From the NCBI RefSeq assembly GCF_902833645.1, contig NZ_CADFGE010000006.1, positions 62,001 through 126,000 of the forward strand: a DNA stretch of 64,000 nucleotides, written 5' to 3'. The notes beneath the pieces were generated by a model. The model was not told the origin of the DNA. It did not search any database and saw only the letters and a list, made by a program, of their open reading frames with translations. Below are positions 8,906-17,447 of the stretch, one piece after another. Source of the stretch: Paraburkholderia fungorum. GTDB lineage: Bacteria; Pseudomonadota; Gammaproteobacteria; Burkholderiales; Burkholderiaceae. Both the position numbers and the translations under genes were made by a program. Numbering within the stretch: the stretch's first letter is position 1; every line of letters starts with the position of its first letter.

Positions 8906-9601
8906 ATGCCGACCAATCAACTTATCCATCGCAGGGTCATCGTCACGGGCGGTCTTGGCGCGCTAGGGCGCCGGGTCGGCGCCGAACTGAGCGCGCGCGG
9001 TGCGCGCGTCGCGCTGGTGGATCGCGCTGCAAGCGTGGCGATCGACGCTGTCGAAGCGGTATTCGGCAACGTCGATCTTGGCGATGCAGCCAACACCGCG
9101 AATGCGTTTGGGCAGATCGCCGGGCGGCTCGGCGGTATCGATGCGCTGGTCAACATCGCGGGTGGTTTTGCATGGGAAACGCTGGAATCGGGCAGCATTG
9201 AAACGTGGGATCGCCTCTACGCGATGAACGTGCGCACTGCGGCGATTGCTTCGCATGAAGTCCTGCCCTATCTGCTGCGCGAGAAGAGCGCACGCATCGT
9301 GAACGTCGGCGCATTGGCGGCCCAGAAAGCGGGTGCGGGCATGGGTGCGTACGCGGCGTCGAAAGCGGGCGTCGCGCGGCTCACCGAAGCGCTCGCGGAA
9401 GAACTGAAAGACCGGAACGTCACCGTCAATGCGGTGCTGCCCAGCATCATCGATACGCCTGCGAATCGTGCGGCCATGCCGGACGCCGATACGTCGCGCT
9501 GGGTTGCGGCGGATCAGCTTGCCGCGGTGATCGCCTTCCTGCTGTCGGACGACGCCGGTGCGGTGACCGGCGCGTGTCTGCCCGTAGCGGGGCGCATGTA
9601 A
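8906..9601 (+). CDS. short-chain dehydrogenase/reductase
   Basis: 231 aa SDR. Cofactor motif VTGGLGALGRRV at the N-terminus, NIAGG in the NNAG position, and catalytic YAASK around residue 150. The start at 8906 (MPTNQLIHRR) follows CAGGAGACAGG. It is the first gene of a plus-strand operon running to 21.6 kb; its stop TAA overlaps the ATG of the hemerythrin gene (TAATG). Substrate unknown; oxidation of a hydroxyl in a CoA-bound or free ring intermediate is likely. Confidence 0.85.
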   Translation: MPTNQLIHRRVIVTGGLGALGRRVGAELSARGARVALVDRAASVAIDAVEAVFGNVDLGDAANTANAFGQIAGRLGGIDALVNIAGGFAWETLESGSIETWDRLYAMNVRTAAIASHEVLPYLLREKSARIVNVGALAAQKAGAGMGAYAASKAGVARLTEALAEELKDRNVTVNAVLPSIIDTPANRAAMPDADTSRWVAADQLAAVIAFLLSDDAGAVTGACLPVAGRM

Positions 9602-10125
9602 TGGGCGCCGCGCTTCCTCCCGATCAGGCTGCACAGCGGCAGTCCGGCGCCACGCTGAGCTGGAACGATGGTTTCCTGCTCGGCTTCGCGCCCATGGACG
9701 ATACCCACCATGAGTTCGTCGAATGCGTCGCCGCCTTGCAGCAATGCGACGAGGCGGCCGTACAGGAAAAGCTCGCGGCTTTCGAGCGCCATGCGCTCGC
9801 TCATTTCGAGCAGGAAGAGCAATGGATGCGGGACACGAGCTTTCCCGCCGCCCAGTGTCACGCGGACGAACACGCGGCGGTTCTGCGCTCGGTGCGCGAA
9901 GTTGCACAGATGCTGCGCGACGGCGCCGCGAGTCAGGTCGCGCGTGAACTGGCGCAAGCACTCGCCGACTGGTTTCCCGGCCACGCCGATTACATGGACG
10001 CGGCCTTGTCCCACTGGATGAGCAAGCGCACTCACGGCGGCCTGCCGGTGGTCCTGCGGCGCGCCATGCCGGGTATCGCCGCCGCTGCGTCCGATTCATC
10101 CCCTCAAGCCGGAACCTTTCGATGA
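9601..10125 (+). CDS. bacteriohemerythrin-like protein
   Basis: 174 aa hemerythrin domain with a full set of diiron ligands: His36 or His37 in MDDTHHEF, His64, HxxxE at 68-72, HxxxH at 87-91 and HxxxxD (HADYMD) near residue 140. The start at 9601 overlaps the stop of the preceding SDR, and its own end overlaps the next gene by ATGA, so it is translationally coupled inside a catabolic operon. Hemerythrins bind O2; here the protein could buffer or supply O2 for the oxygenases or protect them, which is inference only. Confidence 0.85.
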   Translation: MGAALPPDQAAQRQSGATLSWNDGFLLGFAPMDDTHHEFVECVAALQQCDEAAVQEKLAAFERHALAHFEQEEQWMRDTSFPAAQCHADEHAAVLRSVREVAQMLRDGAASQVARELAQALADWFPGHADYMDAALSHWMSKRTHGGLPVVLRRAMPGIAAAASDSSPQAGTFR

Positions 10126-11129
10126 GACTCGTCACTTTCCAATTGGCCGACGGCGTGCAGCGCTCGGGCGCCCTGTTCGACAACGATCAGGCGGTACTCG
10201 ATTTGCGTGAGGCGAGCCGCATCGTGCGCGGCGGCGACAGCGTCGCGTTGGCAAGCGTGCAGGCCTTGCTGACAGGCGGCGAGCCTCTGCTCGAAGAAGC
10301 ACGCGCGCTGCTGGCCCGCGCGCCCGCCGACGCGGTGCGCGAACGCAGTGCCGTGAAGCTGCTGGCGCCGATTCAACCGCCCACGCAGATGCGCGACTGC
10401 TCGTGCTTCGAACTGCACCTGCGGCAGAGCTTCGCCGCGGCGCGCCGAGCGCGCGCCTTGCGTACGCCCGACCCGGAAGCGACGCTGAAGGCGATGAACA
10501 CGCGCGCCGACGATCGCGTGATCGACACCTTCAACCGTCAGCCGATCTACTACAAGTGCAACCGTTTTGCGGTGATCGGTCCCGACGATGACGTGATCTG
10601 GCCTGCGTATAGCAAGCTGCTCGACTTCGAACTGGAATTCGGCTGCTACATCGGCCAGCGCGCGAAAGACGTGTCGCGCGAGAATGCGCGCGCGCACATC
10701 TACGGTTACACCATCTTCAACGACATCAGCGCGCGCGACGCCCAGGCCACCGAAATGGGCGGCATGCTCGGGCCGGCCAAAGGCAAGGACTTCGATACGG
10801 CGAACGTGATGGGTCCATGCCTCGTCACCGCCGATGAACTGGGCGACCCCTACGACCTGACCATGATTGCCCGCGTCAACGGCGAGGAATGGGGCCGCGG
10901 CAACACGCGCGACATGCGCTGGCAATTCGAGGACGTGATTGCGCATATCTCGCGTTCCGAGACTTTGCATCCGGGCGAGTTCCTGGGTTCTGGCACAGTT
11001 GGCAACGGCTGCGGACTTGAACAGCTCCGTTATCTGAAGCCGGACGATGTGGTCGAACTGGAGGTGGAGGGCATCGGCGTTTTGCGCAGCAGGATCGTGC
11101 GGCCGGTGGTGCAGGAAGTCGAAGCATGA
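10122..11129 (+). CDS. fumarylacetoacetate hydrolase (FAH) family protein
   Basis: 335 aa, longer than the minimal FAH family. An N-terminal domain (MRLVTFQLADGVQRSGALF) precedes the catalytic domain with LDFELEFGCYIGQ, the YTIFNDISARDAQ signature, and GSGTVGNGCGLEQ at the substrate loop; acidic residues of the divalent metal site are present. FAH enzymes hydrolyse, decarboxylate or isomerise beta-diketo and oxo-acid products after ring cleavage. It overlaps the hemerythrin gene by 4 bases upstream and the CoA-transferase gene by 4 bases downstream. It is one of four FAH genes in the window, so a pathway-specific C-C hydrolase or decarboxylase role is likely. Confidence 0.88.
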   Translation: MRLVTFQLADGVQRSGALFDNDQAVLDLREASRIVRGGDSVALASVQALLTGGEPLLEEARALLARAPADAVRERSAVKLLAPIQPPTQMRDCSCFELHLRQSFAAARRARALRTPDPEATLKAMNTRADDRVIDTFNRQPIYYKCNRFAVIGPDDDVIWPAYSKLLDFELEFGCYIGQRAKDVSRENARAHIYGYTIFNDISARDAQATEMGGMLGPAKGKDFDTANVMGPCLVTADELGDPYDLTMIARVNGEEWGRGNTRDMRWQFEDVIAHISRSETLHPGEFLGSGTVGNGCGLEQLRYLKPDDVVELEVEGIGVLRSRIVRPVVQEVEA

Positions 11130-13444
11130 GCGCCGTTCAAACCGACTGTGCGCAACGGACGCAAAACGCGCGGCCGGCGCTGTTGGCCGGTCTGAAAGTC
11201 ATCGACTTCGCCACAGGCCTTGCGGGCAGCGCCACGGCGCTGTATCTGGCCGAAGCCGGCGCGGACGTCGTGAAAATCGAACGCCCGCGCCATGAGGCCG
11301 AGCGCGACGCGGCACTCTTTCATGTGCTCGATCGCGGCAAGCGCCGCGTGACCGAGGGCGACGGTGCCGCGCGGCGCGAGCTGCTCGAGAGCCTGCTGCC
11401 GGATGCCGACGTGCTGGTCCACGACCTCACGCCCGCTGAAGCCGCCACATGGTCGCTGGACGACGGGCAATTGCGGCAACGCTATCCGGCGCTCGTCATC
11501 GCGAGTGTAGGCGGCTGGCCGCGCCGTCACGCACTCGCCGACGCCCCGGTGCGCGAGACGCTGGTGCTCGCGCGCCTCGGCATCCTTGACGAACAACCCG
11601 GGCATCGGCCTGGTCCGGTATTTATCCGCATGCCGTTCGCCAGCTGGATCGCGAGTTGGCTCAGCGCGGTGGGCGTCATGGCTCGGCTGATCGCGCGTGA
11701 ACGCGACGGGCAGGGCGGCATTGCCCATACCAGTCTCGCGCAAGCCGCGCTCGTGCCGATGACGATGCACTGGTCGCGCGCCGCGCAGCCCACCCCCGTG
11801 TTTGCCAGGGGACTCGACAAGAGCGTGCCGATTCCGCTGCATCGCTGCGCGGACGGCCGCTGGATTCACGTGCATTACTCGCCCGACGCCGCGCCGTGGA
11901 TGGCCGAAGCGCTTGCTGCAATGGGTCCGGACGAGGTGGCGCGCGCCAACGCACAATGGCCGCCGAGCCATGTCGCGCCCAACTTTGGCGCGAACCGGGA
12001 AATCATCGCCACGCGCAACGCGCAGGACTGGGTCGAACATTTCTGGGCGCACGACGTGGCGGCGCAGATCGCCGCGCCATTCGGCGAGATTTACGCCGAC
12101 GAGCAGGCGCGGCTCAACGGTTATGTAGTTAGCGTGGACGATCCGGTGTTCGGCGCGACGTCCCAACCCGGACCGGCGTATCACGTCGATCCGCCGGCGC
12201 ACGTGCGCGGACCGTTGCAAGCGCCGACGGCAATACGCGATACAGGCTGGTCGGACAAGAACCGCTTTGGCGCGGCCGCTCGCGCGGACACCGGCGCCAC
12301 TCACGGAGCCCAGCCATCGGGCGCCGCGTCTGCGGCGTCCCGTCCGCCACTCGATGGGCTCAAGGTGCTGGACCTCGGCGCGTATCTCGCCGGTCCGTTT
12401 GCCTGCATGGTGCTCGCGGACCTCGGCGCCGACGTCATCAAGGTCGAACCGCCCGCAGGCGACGCAATGCGACGGCTCGAGCGCGCCTTCGCCGGCACGC
12501 AGCGCGGCAAGCGCGGGCTTGCACTGAAGCTCGGCGCCGAAGGCAGCAAGCCGGTTATCGAAGCACTGGCGAAATGGGCTGACATCGTCCATCACAACGT
12601 GCGCATGCCGGCGGCACGTAAGCTCGGCATCGCGCCCGAGCAGTTGCGGGCCATCAAGCCGGCGCTCGTCTGCGCGCATGTCAGCTCATACGGTCCGCAA
12701 GGCCCGCGTGCCGATTGGCCCGGCTTCGATCAGCTGATGCAGGCGGCGGTGGGCTGGGAAGTGGAATCGGGCGGCGAGGGCAATCCGCCGAGCTGGCTGC
12801 GCTTTGGCGTCGGCGATCATCTGGCGGCTTTGTCGTCGGTGTTCGCGGTCCTGCTCGCGCATCTCGCGCGCATGCGGACCGGCGAGGGACAGACGGTCGC
12901 CTCGTCGCTGCTTGGCGCGATGACGATGACGGCGAGCGAGGCCGTCGTAATCGAGCGGGAGCGCGCCCTGACACCGATGGCCCATCTCGACGCGGGCCAG
13001 CACGGCATCGCGCCGACGCATCGTTTGTATCGGTGCAAGGACGGCTGGATCGCCGTGGCCGCATTGAGCGCGAAAGAAGCCGACGCCTTCACGCGGACCA
13101 CCGGCGAGAAAGCCGAAGCCATGCTCGCAGCGCTCGATGTAACGGCGGCACTGGCCACGTTGCATCGAGCGGGTGTGCCCGCCGAGCCCGCACTGGAATC
13201 GCAAAGCGACGCGTTTCTCGACAGCGCCGACCATGCCGCCGCCGGGCTGCACGCTACGTACGGCCACGCCGTCTACGGCTCGCTGCAGCAGATCGGCGCG
13301 CTATGGGACTTCGATGATTTACCGCTCGTGATCGAACGAGCACCGCCCGCGCTCGGCGAGCACAGCCGCGAGGTGCTGGAGATGCTGGGCTTCGATGCGC
13401 AACATATCGAAGAACTGGTCAGTCAGGGTGTCGCGCGCATTTGA
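11126..13444 (+). CDS. tandem (double-domain) CaiB/BaiF CoA-transferase
   Basis: 772 aa made of two fused family III CoA-transferase domains, each beginning with the same type of motif (GLKVIDFATGLAGSATALYLA near residue 25; GLKVLDLGAYLAGPFACMVLA near 410). The C-terminal domain keeps GPRADWPGFDQLMQAAVG and an Asp at residue 564 (GVGDHLAAL) in the place of the catalytic aspartate. The N-terminal domain has PFASWIASWLSAVG there and no Asp, so it is probably catalytically dead. Family members move CoA between carboxylates. ATGA overlap with the FAH gene shows coupling. A likely job is activating a ring-derived carboxylate without ATP. Confidence 0.87.
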   Translation: MSAVQTDCAQRTQNARPALLAGLKVIDFATGLAGSATALYLAEAGADVVKIERPRHEAERDAALFHVLDRGKRRVTEGDGAARRELLESLLPDADVLVHDLTPAEAATWSLDDGQLRQRYPALVIASVGGWPRRHALADAPVRETLVLARLGILDEQPGHRPGPVFIRMPFASWIASWLSAVGVMARLIARERDGQGGIAHTSLAQAALVPMTMHWSRAAQPTPVFARGLDKSVPIPLHRCADGRWIHVHYSPDAAPWMAEALAAMGPDEVARANAQWPPSHVAPNFGANREIIATRNAQDWVEHFWAHDVAAQIAAPFGEIYADEQARLNGYVVSVDDPVFGATSQPGPAYHVDPPAHVRGPLQAPTAIRDTGWSDKNRFGAAARADTGATHGAQPSGAASAASRPPLDGLKVLDLGAYLAGPFACMVLADLGADVIKVEPPAGDAMRRLERAFAGTQRGKRGLALKLGAEGSKPVIEALAKWADIVHHNVRMPAARKLGIAPEQLRAIKPALVCAHVSSYGPQGPRADWPGFDQLMQAAVGWEVESGGEGNPPSWLRFGVGDHLAALSSVFAVLLAHLARMRTGEGQTVASSLLGAMTMTASEAVVIERERALTPMAHLDAGQHGIAPTHRLYRCKDGWIAVAALSAKEADAFTRTTGEKAEAMLAALDVTAALATLHRAGVPAEPALESQSDAFLDSADHAAAGLHATYGHAVYGSLQQIGALWDFDDLPLVIERAPPALGEHSREVLEMLGFDAQHIEELVSQGVARI

Positions 13445-13477
13445 GCGCCCTATTTGAGCGCCACGGAGACAAGGACA

Positions 13478-14215
13478 ATGAACGAACTGGATTTCACCGG
13501 CAAGACCGTGCTGGTGGTGGGCGGCTCGAGCGGTATCGGTAACGGTATCGCCCAGGCGTTTCTGCAACGAGGCGCAACCGTGCATGTGTGGGGCACGCGC
13601 GCTTCGGTATCCGATTACGCCGATTCGATCGATTCGAATCTGACGGGGCTGCATTACACCCAGGTGGACGTCTCGGAGTCGGCCAATATCGAACGCTGCG
13701 AATTGCCGTTCGATCGTCTCGACGTGCTGGTGCAGGCACAAGGTACGGTCCTATACGACCGTCAGGAGTTCAAGACGGCAGGCTTCAAAAAGGTGCTCGA
13801 CATCAACCTCACCAGCCTGATGACCTGTGCGGACCGTTGCTTCGAACCGTTGAAGGCGGCGCGCGGCGCAATGATCATCGTCAGCTCGGCTGCGGCGTTT
13901 CATTCGACGCGCGGCAACCCCGCGTACAACGCGTCGAAAACCGGCGCCTTCGGTCTGACTCGCACGCTAGGTGAGGCGTGGGCACGCGACGGCATCCGCG
14001 TGAACGGGATCGCGCCTGGGCTCGTGGAAACCAAGCTCACGCGCGTGACGACCGCCGATCCGAAGCGCCTCGAAGGCGCGCTGCGGCGCATTCCGCTCGG
14101 CCGCCTCGGCACGCCCGCGGACATGGCCGGTGGCGCACTGTTTCTGGCGTCGCCGTTGTCCGCGTACATGCTCGGCCAGACCTTGCTGCTCGACGGCGGC
14201 ATGTTGCTCGCCTGA
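13478..14215 (+). CDS. short-chain dehydrogenase/reductase
   Basis: 245 aa SDR with VVGGSSGIGNGIA at the nucleotide site, SSAAAFHS for the catalytic Ser and YNASK for the catalytic Tyr/Lys. The start at 13478 (MNELDFTGK) follows ACGGAGACAAGG; an upstream ATG at 13454 lacks this. The C-terminus (GQTLLLDGGMLLA) is typical. It follows the CoA-transferase by 33 bp and precedes an acyl-CoA dehydrogenase. Substrate unknown. Confidence 0.85.
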   Translation: MNELDFTGKTVLVVGGSSGIGNGIAQAFLQRGATVHVWGTRASVSDYADSIDSNLTGLHYTQVDVSESANIERCELPFDRLDVLVQAQGTVLYDRQEFKTAGFKKVLDINLTSLMTCADRCFEPLKAARGAMIIVSSAAAFHSTRGNPAYNASKTGAFGLTRTLGEAWARDGIRVNGIAPGLVETKLTRVTTADPKRLEGALRRIPLGRLGTPADMAGGALFLASPLSAYMLGQTLLLDGGMLLA

Positions 14216-14250
14216 CGCTTATCCGCACGCTCACCTCGAAGAGGAATCGC

Positions 14251-15525
14251 ATGTCCTGGGACTTTGAAACCGATCCTGACTTTCAGGCCGAACTCGACTG
14301 GATCGAGCAGTTCGTGCGCGACGAAGTCGAACCGCTCGAACATGTATTGGGCAGCCCGTGGAATATCCACGACCCGAAGTTCCAGATTCTCGTGAGGCCG
14401 CTGCAGCAGCAGGTGAAGGACCGCAAGCTGTGGGCGTGCCACCTCGGTCCCGAACTCGGCGGCCCGGGCTATGGCCAGGTCAAGCTCGCGCTGATCAACG
14501 AGATTCTGGGCCGCGCGCTGTTCGCGCCGATCGTATTCGGCTGCCAGGCGCCCGATTCGGGCAATGCGGAAATCCTCGCGCATTACGGCACGCAAGCGCA
14601 GAAGGCGCGTTATCTCGCGCCTTTGCTGGCGGGCGATATCGTCTCCTGTTTCGCGATGACCGAGCCGCAAGGCGGCGCCGACCCGAAGGTTTTCACGACC
14701 CGTGCGGCGCGCGACGGTAACGACTGGGTGATCAGCGGGCAGAAATGGTTTGCTTCGAACGCGCGGTTCGCGGACTTTTTCATCGTGATGGCGATCACCG
14801 ATCCCGACGTTTCCGCCTACAAGGGCATGTCGATGTTCATCGTGCCGGCGGGTACACCGGGCTTGAGCATTCTGCGCAATGTCGGGATGGCCGACGAACC
14901 CGAAGCGACGCATGCGTATCTTGCCTTCGATCAGGTGCGGGTGCCGGCCGACCACATGCTCGGCGCGCCCGGCGAGGCCTTCGTGGTCGCCCAGGTACGG
15001 CTCGGCGGCGGCCGTGTGCATCACGCGATGCGCACCATCGGGCTGGCGCAGAAAGCGCTCGACGCGCTGTGCGAGCGCGCGCTGTCACGCCACACGCAGG
15101 GCACCTCGCTCGCCGACAAGCAGATGGTGCAGGAAAAGATCGCGGACTCGTGGCTCGAACTGGAGCAGTTCCGCTTGCTCGTGATGCGCACTGCGTGGCG
15201 CATCGATCGCTATCAGGACTACCAGAAGGTGCGCAAGGACATCGCCGCGGTAAAGGCCGCTATGCCAAAGGTGCTGCACGACATCGCGGCGCGCGCGCTG
15301 CATGTGCATGGTTCGATCGGCGCTTCTTCCGAAATGCCGTTCGCCGGCATGATCTCGCGCGCCTTCCAGATGGGTCTCGCCGACGGTCCGACCGAGGTGC
15401 ACAAGGTTACCGTCGCCAAACAGTTGCTGCGTGACTATGCGCCGTGCGCCGACCTGTTCCCCGCATACCATCGGCCGACCGCGGCCGCGGCAGCCGAGCG
15501 CAAATTCCGCGCGGCGCTTGGCTAA
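14251..15525 (+). CDS. acyl-CoA dehydrogenase (ACAD10/11 type)
   Basis: 424 aa. FAD and substrate signatures: FAMTEPQGGADPKVF, NDWVISGQKWFAS, and GSIGASSEMPFAGM near the C-terminus. The start at 14251 (MSWDFETDPD) follows GAAGAGGA; the open frame upstream is not homologous. Length and N-terminal FQAELDWIEQFVRDEVEPLEH match the subgroup related to human ACAD10/11. It is directly followed by an APH-like kinase gene, the same pairing as in ACAD10/11 and in the Pseudomonas levulinate (lva) system. In those systems the kinase phosphorylates a hydroxyacyl-CoA and the dehydrogenase-fold protein takes part in phosphate elimination, so this enzyme may act on a hydroxyacyl-CoA. Confidence 0.87.
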   Translation: MSWDFETDPDFQAELDWIEQFVRDEVEPLEHVLGSPWNIHDPKFQILVRPLQQQVKDRKLWACHLGPELGGPGYGQVKLALINEILGRALFAPIVFGCQAPDSGNAEILAHYGTQAQKARYLAPLLAGDIVSCFAMTEPQGGADPKVFTTRAARDGNDWVISGQKWFASNARFADFFIVMAITDPDVSAYKGMSMFIVPAGTPGLSILRNVGMADEPEATHAYLAFDQVRVPADHMLGAPGEAFVVAQVRLGGGRVHHAMRTIGLAQKALDALCERALSRHTQGTSLADKQMVQEKIADSWLELEQFRLLVMRTAWRIDRYQDYQKVRKDIAAVKAAMPKVLHDIAARALHVHGSIGASSEMPFAGMISRAFQMGLADGPTEVHKVTVAKQLLRDYAPCADLFPAYHRPTAAAAAERKFRAALG

Positions 15526-15545
15526 CCCACTCACAGGAGCATGTG

Positions 15546-16598
15546 ATGACGAATTCCGGCTGGCAAGCGGCCGTGGACCTCGAACGGCTCACGCAATGGA
15601 TGGATGAGCAGTCACTCGAAAGCGGACCGATTGTCGACGCGCGGCCTCTCACGGGCGGCACGCAGAACATCCTGTTGCGCTTCAGACGCGGCGCGCGTGA
15701 ATTCGTCCTGCGCCGGCCGCCCTTGCACGCACGGCCGGAAGTGTGCGCGACCATTGCGCGCGAGGCGCGCGTCCTGGGGGCATTGACAGGCACCGCGGTG
15801 CCGCATCCGGCGCTGTTCGGATCCTGCACCGACGACGCCGTGCTCGGCGCACCGTTTTATCTGATGGCGCCGGTGGAGGGCTTCAACGCTTCTGCCGCGG
15901 CATTACCGGATTTTCATGCGCAGCCGCAAGCGCAGCAACGCATGGGTTACTCGATGGTGGATGCGCTGCTGAGGCTCGGCGAAGTCGATCCATTAGCGGT
16001 TGGACTTGGCGACTTCGGTAAACCGCAGGGCTTCCTTGAACGGCAGGTCGCGCGTTGGCGCGGTCAGCTCGAGCATTACCAGGTGCATGCGGGCTGGCCC
16101 GGTCCGGCCTCATTGCCGGGCGTCGTCGAGGTCGCGCAGTGGCTGGAAGCGAATCGCCCCGCGCCGTCACGCACCGGCATTCTGCATGGCGATTTTCATC
16201 TGGCTAACGTGATGTTTTGCAACGACTCGGCCGAACTCGCGGCGATCATCGACTGGGAACTGGCCACCGTCGGCGATCCTCTGCTCGATCTCGGCTGGCT
16301 GGTAGCGACTTGGCCGAATGCCGAGGGTCAAGGGGCGGGAACGATACGTGTCACGCCATGGCGCGGATTCCCGAGCGCCGCCGAACTGGTCGATTACTAC
16401 CGCGAGCGCAGCGATCGTGACCTGGGCGCGATCGATTGGTATGTCGTGCTCGCGCGCTTCAAGCTCGGCATTCTGCTGGAGGGCAGTTATGCGCGCTCGT
16501 GCGCGGGCAAGTCATCGGCGGAATTGGGCAGCAGGCATCATGCGTCGGCTGTGCGCCTGCTCGGGCAGGCCAAAGAACTGATTGTGCAACTGGCGTGA
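15546..16598 (+). CDS. aminoglycoside phosphotransferase-fold kinase (ACAD10/11 or LvaA type)
   Basis: 350 aa. Kinase landmarks: N-lobe GGTQNILLRF and FVLRRPP (nucleotide Lys/Arg region), Brenner motif ILHGDFHLANVMF and metal-binding IIDWELATVGDPLLDLGW. The start at 15546 (MTNSGWQAAV) follows CAGGAGCATGTG. It is separated from the acyl-CoA dehydrogenase by 20 bp. The pair recalls hydroxyacyl-CoA phosphorylation in levulinate catabolism and in mammalian ACAD10/11, so this is more likely a metabolic kinase than an antibiotic-resistance enzyme. Exact substrate cannot be read from sequence. Confidence 0.85.
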   Translation: MTNSGWQAAVDLERLTQWMDEQSLESGPIVDARPLTGGTQNILLRFRRGAREFVLRRPPLHARPEVCATIAREARVLGALTGTAVPHPALFGSCTDDAVLGAPFYLMAPVEGFNASAAALPDFHAQPQAQQRMGYSMVDALLRLGEVDPLAVGLGDFGKPQGFLERQVARWRGQLEHYQVHAGWPGPASLPGVVEVAQWLEANRPAPSRTGILHGDFHLANVMFCNDSAELAAIIDWELATVGDPLLDLGWLVATWPNAEGQGAGTIRVTPWRGFPSAAELVDYYRERSDRDLGAIDWYVVLARFKLGILLEGSYARSCAGKSSAELGSRHHASAVRLLGQAKELIVQLA

Positions 16599-16663
16599 TG
16601 CACGGCACCCCCGGCGGCGCATAGCGTATTCGATACGAACAGAATAGAAACACGGAGACAGAC

Positions 16664-17434
16664 ATGAATATCCAGAACAAACGCGTGATCGTGACGGGCT
16701 CGGCGAGCGGCATCGGCGCGAGCGCGGTCAAGGCCCTGGTCGCCGCGGGGGCGAAAGTGGCGGCACTCGATCTGAACGACGAGGCGGGCCGCAACGTTGC
16801 CGCAGAGGCATCCGCAAAGGGGCCGGGCGTCGCGCATTATTTCCGCTGCGACGTGAGCCAGCGCGTCCAGGTCGACGACGCTTTCAGCGCGGCGGTGGAG
16901 CGCATCGGCGGCCTCGATGCGCTGGTGAATATCGCCGGCGTTGAGCGCAAATCGCCGGCTGAATCGATCACTCAGGACGATTGGGACCTGATGTTCGACG
17001 TCAACGCGCGCGGCACGCTCAATACCAATCAGGCCGCCTTCGTGCATCTGAAAGAACGTGGCGGGCACATTGTCAATTTCGCGTCGGCGGCGGGCGTGAT
17101 GGGCGTGCCGGGTCTCGCGCACTATTCCGCGGCCAAGGCGGCGGTGCTTGGCTGGACTCGCACGGCGGCCAAGGAGTGGGGCAAGTATCGCATCACGGTC
17201 AATGCATTGGCGCCCGCCATGTGGACCCCGATGTACGAAAAATTCCGCGCCCGGCTGGATGCCGACCAACTCGCCGCGCACGACGCTTTCATGGCGCAGC
17301 AGATACCGCTCGGCGGGCGGCTTGGCGACCCCGACACGGCGATGGCGCCGGTGCTGCTCTTTCTCGTCAGCGACGGCGCGAACTTCATCACCGGACAGAC
17401 GCTGGCGGTAGACGGCGGTCTGATGATTCCTTGA
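16664..17434 (+). CDS. short-chain dehydrogenase/reductase
   Basis: 256 aa SDR: VTGSASGIGASAV cofactor motif, NIAGV, catalytic FASAAG and YSAAK, C-terminal GQTLAVDGGLMIP. The start follows ACGGAGACAGAC. It is 13 bp upstream of another SDR, suggesting two successive alcohol oxidations or ketone reductions. Shares only the general SDR pattern with its neighbours. Confidence 0.86.
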   Translation: MNIQNKRVIVTGSASGIGASAVKALVAAGAKVAALDLNDEAGRNVAAEASAKGPGVAHYFRCDVSQRVQVDDAFSAAVERIGGLDALVNIAGVERKSPAESITQDDWDLMFDVNARGTLNTNQAAFVHLKERGGHIVNFASAAGVMGVPGLAHYSAAKAAVLGWTRTAAKEWGKYRITVNALAPAMWTPMYEKFRARLDADQLAAHDAFMAQQIPLGGRLGDPDTAMAPVLLFLVSDGANFITGQTLAVDGGLMIP

Positions 17435-17447
17435 GCGCGGGCATCCA

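Noticed and set aside
15546..16598. Aminoglycoside-resistance gene
   Set aside because: Kinase motifs are shared by many metabolic kinases, and the pairing with an ACAD10/11-like gene in a catabolic operon points to hydroxyacyl-CoA chemistry.
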